A DNA stretch of 38,655 nt, from assembly GCF_030646015.1 (NCBI RefSeq), contig NZ_JAUSLT010000199.1:1-38655 (forward strand), given 5' to 3'. The position numbers and the translations under genes are program-made. Origin of the DNA: Bradyrhizobium sp. (GTDB lineage: Bacteria > Pseudomonadota > Alphaproteobacteria > Rhizobiales > Xanthobacteraceae). Below are positions 15,587 through 24,306 of this stretch, in pieces. Within the stretch, counting starts at the first letter, position 1, and each line of letters begins with the position of its first letter. The notes under the pieces were generated by a model, which was not told the DNA's origin, made no database searches, and was given only the letters and a program-made list of their open reading frames with translations.

Positions 15587-15925
15587 GTGAAAAAAATAGA
15601 AGCCATCATCAAGCCATTCAAGCTCGACGAGGTGAAAGAAGCGCTTCAGGAAGTCGGACTGCAGGGCATCACCGTCACCGAAGCCAAGGGCTTTGGCCGG
15701 CAAAAGGGGCACGCCGAGCTCTATCGCGGCGCCGAGTACATCGTGGACTTTCTGCCCAAGGTCAAAATCGAGATCGTGATCGGGGATGACCTGGTCGAGA
15801 AGGCGATCGACGCGATCCGGCGCGCCGCCCAGACCGGGCGCATCGGCGACGGCAAGATCTTCGTCTCCAACATCGAGGAAGCCATCCGCATCCGAACCGG
15901 TGAATCCGGGCTGGATGCCATCTGA
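15587..15925 (+). CDS. glnB: Nitrogen regulatory protein PII
   Basis: Small trimeric signal protein that senses 2-oxoglutarate and ATP/ADP and controls GlnE and NtrB. It has 112 residues, as usual. The T-loop carries the uridylylation site Y51 (LYRGAEYIVDF), and the B-loop TGRIGDGKIF binds nucleotide. The start is GTG at 15587: GGAGG lies seven bases before it and the protein then begins MKKIEAIIKPF as in other PII proteins; an upstream in-frame extension lacks similarity. Linked to glnA 107 bases downstream, which favours GlnB over the amtB-linked GlnK. Confidence 0.96.
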   Translation: MKKIEAIIKPFKLDEVKEALQEVGLQGITVTEAKGFGRQKGHAELYRGAEYIVDFLPKVKIEIVIGDDLVEKAIDAIRRAAQTGRIGDGKIFVSNIEEAIRIRTGESGLDAI

Positions 15926-15944
15926 ATCGAGCCTCTGATATTGT

Positions 15945-15961
15945 ATTGGGCTTGGCCCAAT
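15945..15961 (+). other. Hairpin between glnB and glnA
   Basis: ATTGGGC and GCCCAAT with a TTG loop, followed by TTGTAAT. It lies in the 107-base intercistronic region and could limit read-through or mark an RNA processing site, giving different glnB and glnA levels. This is inference from position. Confidence 0.4.
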
Positions 15962-16032
15962 TGTAATGAGCATGACCGACGGTCGCTGCCCGCGGCCGGA
16001 TCTCGTCGACCTGTAAGCCAAAAGGGGTATTC

Positions 16033-17442
16033 ATGAAGACCGCCAAAGACGTCCTGAAATCGATCAAGGACAACGACGTCAAATACGTCGACCTGCGTTT
16101 CACCGATCCGCGCGGCAAGTGGCAGCATGTGACGTTCGACATCGGCATGATCGACGAGGAAATCTTCGCCGAGGGCACGATGTTCGACGGCTCCTCGATC
16201 GCCGGCTGGAAGGCGATCAACGAGTCCGACATGACCCTGATGCCCGATCCCGTCACCGCGACGATCGATCCGTTCTTCGCCGAAACCACCATGGTCATCA
16301 CCTGCGACGTGCTGGAGCCGAGCACCGGCGAGCCCTACAACCGCGACCCCCGCGGCATCGCCAAGAAGGCCGAAGCGATGGTCAAGTCGATGGGCATCGG
16401 CGACACCGTATTCGTCGGACCGGAAGCCGAATTCTTCGTGTTCGACGACGTCCGCTACCAGACCACCCCCTACAACACCGGCTTCAAGCTCGATTCATCG
16501 GAACTGCCGATCAATTCGGACACCGAATATGAGGGCGGCAATCTCGGTCACCGCGTTCGCACCAAGGGCGGCTACTTCCCGGTTCCGCCGCAGGACTCGG
16601 TGCAGGACATGCGCTCGGAAATGCTCGGCGCCATGGCCAAGATGGGCGTCAAGGTCGAGAAGCATCACCACGAAGTCGCCTCCGCGCAGCACGAACTCGG
16701 CATGAAGTTCGACACGCTGACGCTGATGGCCGACCAGATGCAGATCTATAAATACTGCATCCATCAGGTCGCGCACATCTACGGCAAGACCGCCACCTTC
16801 ATGCCGAAGCCGGTCTATGGCGACAACGGCTCGGGCATGCACGTCCACCAGTCGATCTGGAAGGACGGCAAGCCGGTTTTCGCCGGCAATAAATACGCCG
16901 ACCTCTCCGAGACCTGCCTGCACTACATCGGCGGCATCATCAAGCACGCCAAGGCCATCAACGCCTTCACCAACCCGTCGACCAACTCCTACAAGCGCCT
17001 GGTCCCCGGCTACGAAGCCCCGGTGCTGCTCGCCTACTCCGCGCGCAACCGCTCGGCCTCCTGCCGCATCCCCTACACCACCAACCCGAAGGCCAAGCGC
17101 GTCGAGGTGCGTTTCCCCGACCCGATGGCCAATCCCTACCTCGCCTTCGCCGCGATGGTGATGGCCGGCCTCGACGGCATCAAGAACAAGATCGATCCGG
17201 GTCCGGCGATGGACAAGGACCTCTACGACCTGCCGAAGGAAGAGCTGAAAACGATTCCGACGGTGTGCGGTTCTCTCCGCGAGGCGCTGGAAAATCTCGA
17301 CAAGAACCGCGGCTTCCTCAAGAACGGCGGCGTGTTCGACGACGACTTCATCGACAGCTTCATCGAGCTGAAGATGACCGAAGTCGAGCGCTTCGAAATG
17401 ACCCCGCATCCGGTCGAATTCGACATGTATTATTCGCAGTGA
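16033..17442 (+). CDS. glnA: Type I glutamine synthetase
   Basis: Dodecameric enzyme that makes glutamine from glutamate, ammonia and ATP. The 469 residues are full length. Landmarks are the N-terminal DGSSIAGW (52-59), the metal and substrate motifs GPEAEFF (129-135) and GSGMHVHQS (266-274), the glutamate-binding NRSASCRIP, and the adenylylation site Y398 in KDLYDLP, so activity should be controlled by GlnE as in the GSI-beta type. AAAAGGGG precedes the ATG. Probably co-transcribed with glnB, which regulates the same adenylyltransferase. Confidence 0.99.
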   Translation: MKTAKDVLKSIKDNDVKYVDLRFTDPRGKWQHVTFDIGMIDEEIFAEGTMFDGSSIAGWKAINESDMTLMPDPVTATIDPFFAETTMVITCDVLEPSTGEPYNRDPRGIAKKAEAMVKSMGIGDTVFVGPEAEFFVFDDVRYQTTPYNTGFKLDSSELPINSDTEYEGGNLGHRVRTKGGYFPVPPQDSVQDMRSEMLGAMAKMGVKVEKHHHEVASAQHELGMKFDTLTLMADQMQIYKYCIHQVAHIYGKTATFMPKPVYGDNGSGMHVHQSIWKDGKPVFAGNKYADLSETCLHYIGGIIKHAKAINAFTNPSTNSYKRLVPGYEAPVLLAYSARNRSASCRIPYTTNPKAKRVEVRFPDPMANPYLAFAAMVMAGLDGIKNKIDPGPAMDKDLYDLPKEELKTIPTVCGSLREALENLDKNRGFLKNGGVFDDDFIDSFIELKMTEVERFEMTPHPVEFDMYYSQ

Positions 17443-17494
17443 TTTTTCCGCGGGGCACTTGCCTCGCGGATATCACGGCCCGCGAAATGCGAAA

Positions 17495-17521
17495 GGCGCT
17501 CCGGTTGGGGCGCCTTTTGTT
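17495..17521 (+). terminator. Rho-independent terminator of glnA
   Basis: GGCGCTCC / GGGGCGCC (one T-G pair) with loop GGTT, followed directly by TTTTGTTT. It lies about 50 bases after the glnA stop. Confidence 0.9.
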
Positions 17522-17603
17522 TGCGGAACGATGCTTGAAACCATAGATTCAGAGTGGTCAGTCGACGACCGCTTTGGTGCGTATTCCGGACTCAAGTCAG
17601 ACC

Positions 17604-17822
17604 TCAGGGAGCGCCCAATCGCACTTTCAGTCGAGCATGCGTGTGATCGAGCAATGCCCGGCCGAAAGGGCTGAGCCGTTCGCGGCGTTCTTTTCCCTCG
17701 ATCAGGCCCAATTGTTGCAAGCGTGAAATTATGTCGGGATCACAGTTGCGCAGCGATCCGCCACCATACAAACGCTGAAGAGTTCTTTGGTCCTGTCGGC
17801 TTAGTTCTTTCCAATCCATCAT
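17604..17822 (-). CDS. Small winged-helix-like protein, hypothetical
   Basis: Protein of 72 residues from ATG 17822 (MMDWKELS), which has AAGGA seven bases upstream; an in-frame ATG at 17852 would add ten residues. The sequence NCDPDIISRLQQLGLIEGKERRERLSPFGRALLDH looks like the recognition part of a winged helix: helix, turn, then the LT/LSPxG strand seen in many short DNA-binding or MarR-like proteins. It may bind DNA, but the length is minimal and I do not recognise a named family. It stands between the glnA terminator and two other short minus-strand genes. Confidence 0.65.
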   Translation of the reverse strand: MMDWKELSRQDQRTLQRLYGGGSLRNCDPDIISRLQQLGLIEGKERRERLSPFGRALLDHTHARLKVRLGAP

Positions 17823-17856
17823 CGCGATATCCTTGAAAGCACTCTTACGCATACGG

Positions 17857-17994
17857 CTAAAATGAAACGCATGCAGTTTGGGTCTCGAACCGTTTCCAGT
17901 GATCGCAACGGTATACCGTCACTTTTGGAAGTAGATCAGCACCTCTCAAGGGGCGTGCGCATATCTCGCACGGCGCCCCGGCCTTCGGTGTCAT
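17857..17994 (-). CDS. Very short Cys-rich protein, possible zinc ribbon
   Basis: From ATG 17994 the frame gives 45 residues: CEICARPLRGADLLPK followed by VYRCDHWKRFE. The C-x2-C ... C-x-H arrangement could bind zinc. The ribosome binding site is poor, and a start at 18030 (MQHLQHS) is possible. Similar Cys-rich mini-proteins are common in Bradyrhizobium genomes (from memory). It lies 34 bases upstream of the winged-helix-like gene on the same strand. Confidence 0.4.
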   Translation of the reverse strand: MTPKAGAPCEICARPLRGADLLPKVTVYRCDHWKRFETQTACVSF

Positions 17995-18100
17995 CTCTAG
18001 GGGGCTAGGGGAATGTTGCAGGTGCTGCATTGGAAATCGCTGCCACGCTCGTTCGTGAAAACCTGGAACCGTCGGGGACGCTGTCGATTCCATTCTTGAA

Positions 18101-18137
18101 AAGACTGGGGCCGTCGAATGCGGCGTTCGACGGCCCC
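18101..18137 (-). terminator. Strong hairpin terminator on the minus strand
   Basis: GGGGCCGTCGAA (18107-18118) and TTCGACGGCCCC (18126-18137) form a perfect 12-bp stem with a 7-base loop. On the minus strand AGTCTTTTC follows. It lies 66 bases after the stop of the gene at 18203-18391. Confidence 0.75.
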
Positions 18138-18202
18138 TAAGTCGTCTAGTATGGTGTAGGGGACTCATGGGGGTTGTCTCCACCATACTGACGAAAATAT
18201 TA

Positions 18203-18391
18203 TCAGGTGATCGAAATCCGATTTGCCCTGAGTATCTCGACCCGCTTGATAGGTTCGGGAAGCTTCTCGACTTCGTCAGCAAGCAACTGAAGCAATATTC
18301 TGCGCTTGTCCGGGTGCGTTTCTTTTCGCATGAGCAACTTGTAGCGCATGATGTTTTGATTGGCGATGAAGGTTTCCATCGCATCAGCCAT
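18203..18391 (-). CDS. Short helical protein, rhizobial hypothetical
   Basis: Protein of 62 residues from ATG 18391, with GAGGGG at suitable distance. It is predicted as mostly helical: MADAMETFIANQNIMRYK then THPDKRRILLQLLADEVEKL. This pattern (a short helix, then xNIxRYxxLL with DxxKRxxLLxLLAxEExKL) recurs in many small rhizobial proteins of unknown function, from memory. The open frame extends far upstream but that part is low in coding character. A clear terminator follows the gene, supporting that it is real. Confidence 0.7.
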   Translation of the reverse strand: MADAMETFIANQNIMRYKLLMRKETHPDKRRILLQLLADEVEKLPEPIKRVEILRANRISIT

Positions 18392-18696
18392 AGCTTGACC
18401 CCTCTTCCGCAGCGGGCGGGAAGCCAAAAACGCAGCGACTCCGTTGCGCCCTGAAGCCACATTGGAAGAATTATTACTGCGCACGGCGCGCTGGCTTGAA
18501 GGGTTTTCTAGCGCCAAGATCTGCAAGCTCTGCTCAATTCGAAGCGTCACTAATTGGATATTCCTGGCAGAATTTGAGCAACTGACCCGGGGCAGTTGAT
18601 TTGGATCAGCGCCAAAGGCATTTTTTCGTGCGATTTGATTTTGCTGCCTGCGAATGGGTTCTGCCGGGCGGCGCAACCGCGTAGGTTATTTTCACT
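18392..18696. other. Divergent spacer before the AraC regulator
   Basis: About 305 bases between the short helical gene (minus) and the araC-type gene (plus). An open frame on the minus strand crosses it but has no recognisable protein features. No confident promoter or operator was found. Confidence 0.35.
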
Positions 18697-19683
18697 ATGT
18701 TGGATAACCCTGAACGGCCGTTAAGTCGGTCTCCCGTCATTCGGACGGACGATCCGGAAGAGATGCGCCATGCGCTGTTTACGGTCTACGGCGCAAGCGG
18801 ATTTGAGGTCCCTGATGCCGACGGCTTTGAAGGTGTGGCCAACTATCTTCGGCTCACAAATGTGAGCCTTGGCTTCTGCGGGTATGGCGCGAAGACAATC
18901 GTCGACTTTCCGGAGTCCGATTTTGCTCGGCTGCAGATTGCTCTCAAGGGCAGAGCCGCCACCATTCTCAAGGGCCGTGGCATTCCGGTCAGTGCGCAGC
19001 GGCCTTGCATCGTGCCTTCCGGGCAACCAATAAGAGTCGTGTTCGAACCCGGCTATGAACAGCTCCTCCTTCGAATAGACACCGCAGCGCTAGAGAAGGC
19101 ACTGCTGACCCTCTTGGGGGCCAAGCCGCGGGGCGCCCTGATACTCGACCCCTTTGCGCCCGCGATTGAGCCCAGCTCACGGGTCTTGCGCGACCTGACC
19201 GTGTTCCTCGCCAACCAGCTTAATTCGACAGCCGCTCAGTTGCCGGAGGCTGTTCTTACAGAGCTGGAGCAGGCACTTATGATGGCCTTCCTTTCAGCCC
19301 ACCGGCATAACTTTAGCGAATTTTTGGAGGCACCCGCAAAGGACGCAGCACCGCGCGTGGTTCGGCTGGCGGAAGAATATATTGAGGCATCATGGAATCG
19401 CGCCATCACCATCGACGAGCTGGCATCGCAGACCAACACGAGCATCCGTAGCCTTTACGCGGCTTTCAGGAAGAGCCGTGGATACACTCCAATGGCATTT
19501 GCAAAAACGGTGCGATTGCAGCATGCGAAAAAGATGCTCCAGGAAGCAAATCAACGAACTTCCGTCTCCGAAATTGCTTTCAAATGCGGCTTCGGAAATC
19601 TCGGCCACTTCGCGAACGACTTCCGCGAAATGTTCGGCGAGCTTCCATCTGAAATGTTAGCGCGAACACGCCGGGGACCGTAG
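18697..19683 (+). CDS. AraC-family transcriptional regulator
   Basis: DNA-binding regulator of 328 residues. The N-terminal 200 residues look like the AraC-binding-like sensor domain (beta-rich, ending in a helical stretch LPEAVLTELEQALMMAFLSAHRHN). The C-terminal ~100 residues are the double helix-turn-helix: TIDELASQTNTSIRSLYAAF for the first, and VSEIAFKCGFGNLGHFANDF for the second, with the usual FG.LPSE end. ATG 18697. No operon partner is evident; the adjacent transporter gene fragment may be the remains of a target. Ligand unknown. Confidence 0.9.
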   Translation: MLDNPERPLSRSPVIRTDDPEEMRHALFTVYGASGFEVPDADGFEGVANYLRLTNVSLGFCGYGAKTIVDFPESDFARLQIALKGRAATILKGRGIPVSAQRPCIVPSGQPIRVVFEPGYEQLLLRIDTAALEKALLTLLGAKPRGALILDPFAPAIEPSSRVLRDLTVFLANQLNSTAAQLPEAVLTELEQALMMAFLSAHRHNFSEFLEAPAKDAAPRVVRLAEEYIEASWNRAITIDELASQTNTSIRSLYAAFRKSRGYTPMAFAKTVRLQHAKKMLQEANQRTSVSEIAFKCGFGNLGHFANDFREMFGELPSEMLARTRRGP

Positions 19684-20040
19684 CTCGCTCCAGCCGCAAC
19701 GGCTGCGTGCTCTGATGATGTCGCTCCGGGTCAAAAGCAGACCTCGGCCCGGGTGCCCGTGATGTCGGCTTGCCTGCTTCAGCAGTTTCAGCGCCGACAG
19801 CGGCGTGTGGCCCGGCTTCTCCTTGACCTGGGCATGGAACGAGCGATGCGCAAACGTATCGACCAGCAATTGCTGGGCCTCGATGCCGAAGAAGAAACTC
19901 TGGAACAGTCTGGCCGCGTTCGGGTTGGGCGCGCCGCGAAAAATGCCGGAGGGCACGATGATCAAGGGGGCGCCCTCGTCCGGCGGCCGATGCCGCCGAC
20001 ACCTTGAGTACGTCGCGTCGCGGCGGGCGCGCCAGGCCAT
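19684..20040 (-). pseudogene. C-terminal fragment of an ABC transporter substrate-binding protein
   Basis: About 70 residues (bases 19774-19983) read PDEGAPLIIVPSG, GAPNPNAARLFQSFFFG, EAQQLLVD and RSFHAQVKEKPGHTPLS, the C-terminal lobe pattern of iron-type (family 1) extracellular solute-binding proteins, normally about 330-380 residues. Upstream the frame becomes basic and unrelated, and the usual C-terminal end appears shifted out of frame after LKLLKQ. No permease or ATPase is nearby. It is a gene relic lying between the AraC gene and the kinase. Confidence 0.65.
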
Positions 20041-20045
20041 CCCGG

Positions 20046-23000
20046 CTACTCCGGCGGCGTTCCCAAGAAGCGGTCGCGCTCTTCCTGCACGGAATACGGG
20101 GTCGGTATGGGATCGCTTGTGGCGCCGGCCGATGAATCCAGGCAGAGACGCAGCATGCGCGCGAGTTCTGCCCGCCGATACGGCTTCACCAGCAAGGGAA
20201 TGTCGGACGAAAGCCGGCCATGACGGATGAGCGCATCATAGGTGTAGCCCGACGTGAACAACACCTTCAGCGACGGCCGCTGCGCGGCCATCACTTCGGC
20301 GAGCTGTCTGCCGTTCAATTTTCCCGGCATCACAATATCGGTGAACAGCAAATCGAATTCAGCCCCCGTATCCACAATCGCCAGGGCTTCGGCCGCATTC
20401 GAAGCCACCAGGACCTTGTAACCAAGGCTCTGAAGCTGAGCGATCACATAGGCCCGCACGCTCGGGTCATCCTCCACGCAGAGGATCGTTTCGGCGCCGC
20501 CCGGCGATTGCAGATCTTCCGTCGCCGGCGGCCGGAGGCCGCCCTCCTCGGCTCGTGGCAAATAGATCCTGAAGTTGGTGCCGCGACCTGCCTCGCTGCG
20601 AACCTCGATATTGCCGCCGGACTGCTTGGCGAACCCGAACACCATGCTAAGGCCGAGCCCGGTGCCCCTGCCGATTTCCTTGGTCGAAAAAAACGGTTCG
20701 AAAATCCTGTCGCGGATCGCGTCGGGAATACCGGTGCCGGTGTCGGTCACATCGACGATGATGTAGTCGCCGGGATGATCGACCCCCCTTGCTGCGCCGG
20801 CCGGTCCGTCCAACGTGATATTGTTGGTTGTGAACGTCAATTTTCCGCCGTCGGGCATGGCGTCGCGGGCATTGATGGCGAGGTTGACGAGTGCGGAGCT
20901 GAGTTGGCCGGGATCGACATGTGCCAGCCACAGATAGTCGCTCAGGTTCGTCTGGATCTCGATCTGCCTTCCGAGCGTCGGCTCCAGCAATTTGGCGGCT
21001 TCTTTCACGAGCTCATTAATGTCCGTCGTAGCGGGCTGCAGCCGCTGTTTTCTTGCAAAGGAGAGCAGATTCGCCGTTAGCTCCGATCCCCTGTCGGCCG
21101 CCTCGGCGATCATCTTTGCAATCGAGGCAAGATCCGGCCGGTCCTTGACGCCTTCGGCGAGAATATCGATCGTGCCTGTGATCACCGTAAGCATGTTGTT
21201 GAAGTCGTGGGCGATACCGCCGGTAAGCTGGCCCACCGATTCCATCTTCTGTGCCTGGATCAGTTGCTCTTCTGCGTCCAGCCTGGCGGTGACATCCCGG
21301 AAAAACGCGTTCATGATGTAGCCGTCGCCGCGCCGTAACGCCGCAATCGACACTTCGACGAAGATCTCGGTGCCGTCTCGTCTCAGTGCGGGCGCCTCGT
21401 ACCGCCAGCCCCGCGAGCCGGTATCCACCTCCTTCAGGAATTGTATGAATTGTTGCCTGTTCAACTCGCGCCGTCGTTGCGGAACGATCACCTCGCGCGC
21501 GCTCAGGCCGACAACTTCCGCACGGGTCCAGCCAAACATCGCCTCCGCCTGCGGACTCCACTCGGTGATGGTGCCCGTGTCGTCGATCTGGACGAAGGCA
21601 TCGAGTGCGGTGTTGATAATGGCCTGCGCCATTTGCTCGCTGTCGACCAACGACTGATGTGCTCGCTTCTGTTCCGTGATGTTGCGGAAGACGGTCACTG
21701 CCCCGCGCAGCGAGCCGGATTCGTCCCTTAGCGGCCTTGCGTTCGCGACGATGTAAGCCTGATCGCGGGACGTCTCCGCTTGAACGACGAATTCCATGTC
21801 GTCTACGCTTTCGCCGCCCAGCGCCCGCGCCAGCGCCGAACCCGCAGCCGGCAGGCGCGTCACGCCGTCCGGATAGAAATAGCTGAACCGGCGCAACGCG
21901 TCGGCCGGATCGGCGCCCGGCACTATCTGGAGCAGGCGCTGGGCAGCGGCGTTGGCAATGACGATCCGGCCGCTTTTGTCGGCGACCAGCACGGGATCGC
22001 CGATACTTGCGATGATATTTTCGAGCAGCGCCTGCTTCGCCCTGAGTTCGGTTGCCATTCCCGCGAATTCCTCGGCGAGAACACGGACCTCGGCACCGCC
22101 TCCCGATGGCAGCACCTTCAATTCGCCACGCGACAGCCCCTTCACTGCATCGGTTATCTGCACCAGGGGTCTGGACAGCGAGCGGGCCAGCAGGAGCGCG
22201 ACCAAAATCGCAAGGAAGATCGCGAGCCCGCCCCCGATCTGTGCGGCGCTGTTGACAGCCGCCAGACCGAGGTCGAGGCTCGCGTACTTGGCGGCAACCA
22301 GGATCGTCAATCCAGGCCCGCCCGCAATCGTCACGGGGGCCCAGCCGACGCCAAATCGTGCGCCGCTTCGATCCTTCAGGACTTCGCTCTTGTGAGCGGC
22401 TCCGGCCGCCAGGGCGAGATCGAATGCTGGAAAATCGTCCTGGACGCGCGCTCGTACCCCGGATGCGGAGAAGCGGATTCGCTCCGGATGAACAAGATAT
22501 TCGCCGGCGCCGTTCGCGATGGAGATCGCGCTCCCATCGAGGCTATCGGCGCGAATGCGCTCCAGCTCGGGACTCAAATCCAGATCGATAACGCAGATCC
22601 CGAATTGCCGGCCGTCCGGTGTCCGCAGCGGCATGCCGACAAGAACCGTCGCGGCCTTGCCCGGGCTGCCGTCGGTCTCGGACCCGATCGGTGAGAGGTA
22701 AGCGTCAGGCTTCGCGAGGTTGATGACGCGCTTGAAATAATCGCGGTCCCCCACCCGGACCAGTTCGGCGTCGGGCACGGCGCGCGATGCGCCGCCCGGA
22801 CCCGTGCGATCGACGCGTACCACTTCGCGCCCCCCATCGGCGGCACCGATGATCCGCAACTGCGCGTATTCCGGGTTCGCCCGCAGGATCGACGCAAATC
22901 GGGCTTCGATGCTTTCCCGCAACTGCTTCTCGGCCGGCAGCGTGGTGAGGACACCGGCTGCCAGTTGCGCCACGCCGACTCCGCTTTGGATCATCAACGC

Positions 23001-23201
23001 GTCCCGGCGGGCTCCGTCCAGGGCCGCTTCCAGCCTGGCGGCGCTCAACGCGGCCTGGGTGGCCAGCCGATCGAGCGCGCGCGGAATCGCCGCCTCGGTA
23101 ACCGAGTGATATGTGATGAAGCTCAGAACGGCGGTCGTCACCAGGACCAGCGACACCATCGCAAGCGCCAGCCGGGTCGACAGCCTCATTCCACCGAGCA
23201 C
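20046..23201 (-). CDS. Hybrid sensor histidine kinase/response regulator with Cache, HAMP and two PAS domains
   Basis: Inner-membrane sensor of 1051 residues. Order: TM1 (about 8-30), a 290-residue periplasmic double-Cache-like region (RDYFKRVI, YLSPIG, VDLDLS-type strands), TM2 (about 322-341), HAMP (341-392), PAS1 (393-508), PAS2 (520-640; ITEWSPQAEAMFGW), HisKA with H665 (GGIAHDFNNML), HATPase (N box NLAINARDAMPDGG, G boxes), and a C-terminal receiver domain (LLFTDIVMPG, phospho-acceptor Asp near 958). GTG 23201 or ATG 23189 could be the start. No partner regulator adjoins it, so output is probably through phosphotransfer or another locus. Signal unknown. Confidence 0.93.
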   Translation of the reverse strand: MLGGMRLSTRLALAMVSLVLVTTAVLSFITYHSVTEAAIPRALDRLATQAALSAARLEAALDGARRDALMIQSGVGVAQLAAGVLTTLPAEKQLRESIEARFASILRANPEYAQLRIIGAADGGREVVRVDRTGPGGASRAVPDAELVRVGDRDYFKRVINLAKPDAYLSPIGSETDGSPGKAATVLVGMPLRTPDGRQFGICVIDLDLSPELERIRADSLDGSAISIANGAGEYLVHPERIRFSASGVRARVQDDFPAFDLALAAGAAHKSEVLKDRSGARFGVGWAPVTIAGGPGLTILVAAKYASLDLGLAAVNSAAQIGGGLAIFLAILVALLLARSLSRPLVQITDAVKGLSRGELKVLPSGGGAEVRVLAEEFAGMATELRAKQALLENIIASIGDPVLVADKSGRIVIANAAAQRLLQIVPGADPADALRRFSYFYPDGVTRLPAAGSALARALGGESVDDMEFVVQAETSRDQAYIVANARPLRDESGSLRGAVTVFRNITEQKRAHQSLVDSEQMAQAIINTALDAFVQIDDTGTITEWSPQAEAMFGWTRAEVVGLSAREVIVPQRRRELNRQQFIQFLKEVDTGSRGWRYEAPALRRDGTEIFVEVSIAALRRGDGYIMNAFFRDVTARLDAEEQLIQAQKMESVGQLTGGIAHDFNNMLTVITGTIDILAEGVKDRPDLASIAKMIAEAADRGSELTANLLSFARKQRLQPATTDINELVKEAAKLLEPTLGRQIEIQTNLSDYLWLAHVDPGQLSSALVNLAINARDAMPDGGKLTFTTNNITLDGPAGAARGVDHPGDYIIVDVTDTGTGIPDAIRDRIFEPFFSTKEIGRGTGLGLSMVFGFAKQSGGNIEVRSEAGRGTNFRIYLPRAEEGGLRPPATEDLQSPGGAETILCVEDDPSVRAYVIAQLQSLGYKVLVASNAAEALAIVDTGAEFDLLFTDIVMPGKLNGRQLAEVMAAQRPSLKVLFTSGYTYDALIRHGRLSSDIPLLVKPYRRAELARMLRLCLDSSAGATSDPIPTPYSVQEERDRFLGTPPE

Positions 23202-23424
23202 TTGTTTCGCCCTGTTCTCGATTTATTGATTTCTTGCGCTGGATGACCGGACAGCGATGGTGCCGTATTTAGTGAACACCATATCCAATGCCCGCGGCCT
23301 CATTAGCCCAAATCGCGATCATCAACATCAATCTCCAGCCCCGTAAAATTACGGGCCCGCCGTCCCCATGCATCGACCGACAAATACCTGCCGGAATTCG
23401 GCCAGCGCGAGCGCAGCCCGACGG

Positions 23425-24195
23425 CTAGCCGGCCCGCTGGCGCGCGACCAGCGCGTCGCCGAACGCCTGAAACAGCGCGCGGTTGATCGGATTGCGCTGC
23501 GGATCGTACTCCGCATGCCACTGCACGCCGAGCGCGAAGCCCGGCGCATCCGCAATCCGGATCGCCTCGATCGTGCCGTCCTCGGCGACCCCCTCGACCA
23601 CCACCCGTTCGCCGGGCTCCAGGATGCCCTGGCCGTGAAGCGAATTGACGCGGATGGTCTCGCACCCCAGCAGCGTTGCAAAGGCGCCGCCGGCAACGAG
23701 ATTGACGTCATGGCGGTCGGCGAAAACCACCGTGGGATCGGGATGGATTTCGCCGCTCTCCAGCCGCGGCATCCGATGGTTGATGCGCCCCGGCAATTCC
23801 CGGATTTCGGGGTGCAGCGAGCCGCCAAAGGCAACGTTCATCTCCTGCAGGCCGCGGCAGATGCCGAACAGGGGTATGCCGCGCGCGACACAGGCCTGCG
23901 ACAGCGCCAGCGCCAGGCCATCGCGCTGCAGGTCGTAGGGCTCGTGGCTGGGGTGCGGTTCGGCGCGAAAATGCGTCGGGTGAACGTTGGCGCGGGCGCC
24001 GGTCAGGATCACGCCGTCGACCACATCCAGCAGCGCACCGATATCGGTAATTTCAGAGCAGCCGGCGAACATCAACGGCAGCGCGCCGGCCACTTCGGCC
24101 ACCGCGCGAAGATTGCGCTCGCCGGTCATCTGCGTCGCAAACCGATCCTCGACGCGATAGGCGTTGGCGATCACCCCGACGACCGGCCTCCTCAT
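23425..24195 (-). CDS. Gamma-glutamyl-gamma-aminobutyrate hydrolase family protein
   Basis: Class I glutamine amidotransferase-like hydrolase (C26 peptidase, PuuD type) of 256 residues from ATG 24195, where GGAAG lies upstream; a longer frame starts at 24231. The nucleophile elbow is GICRGLQEMN (Cys), and the catalytic His is in GVQWHAEYDP. The oxyanion region LTGARANVHP is also typical. The family releases glutamate from gamma-glutamyl-GABA in putrescine breakdown. No other puu genes are visible, so the substrate is inferred only from the family. Confidence 0.9.
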   Translation of the reverse strand: MRRPVVGVIANAYRVEDRFATQMTGERNLRAVAEVAGALPLMFAGCSEITDIGALLDVVDGVILTGARANVHPTHFRAEPHPSHEPYDLQRDGLALALSQACVARGIPLFGICRGLQEMNVAFGGSLHPEIRELPGRINHRMPRLESGEIHPDPTVVFADRHDVNLVAGGAFATLLGCETIRVNSLHGQGILEPGERVVVEGVAEDGTIEAIRIADAPGFALGVQWHAEYDPQRNPINRALFQAFGDALVARQRAG

Positions 24196-24306
24196 TGCCT
24201 GGCTTCCAATCTCACGTCGCAAATCTCGCATAGATTAGTCGGGCTGGATCATGCCTGCCGCCCCGTACCGGATCAATATGCCACGCCGGAGCGCCGGCCT
24301 GCATTG

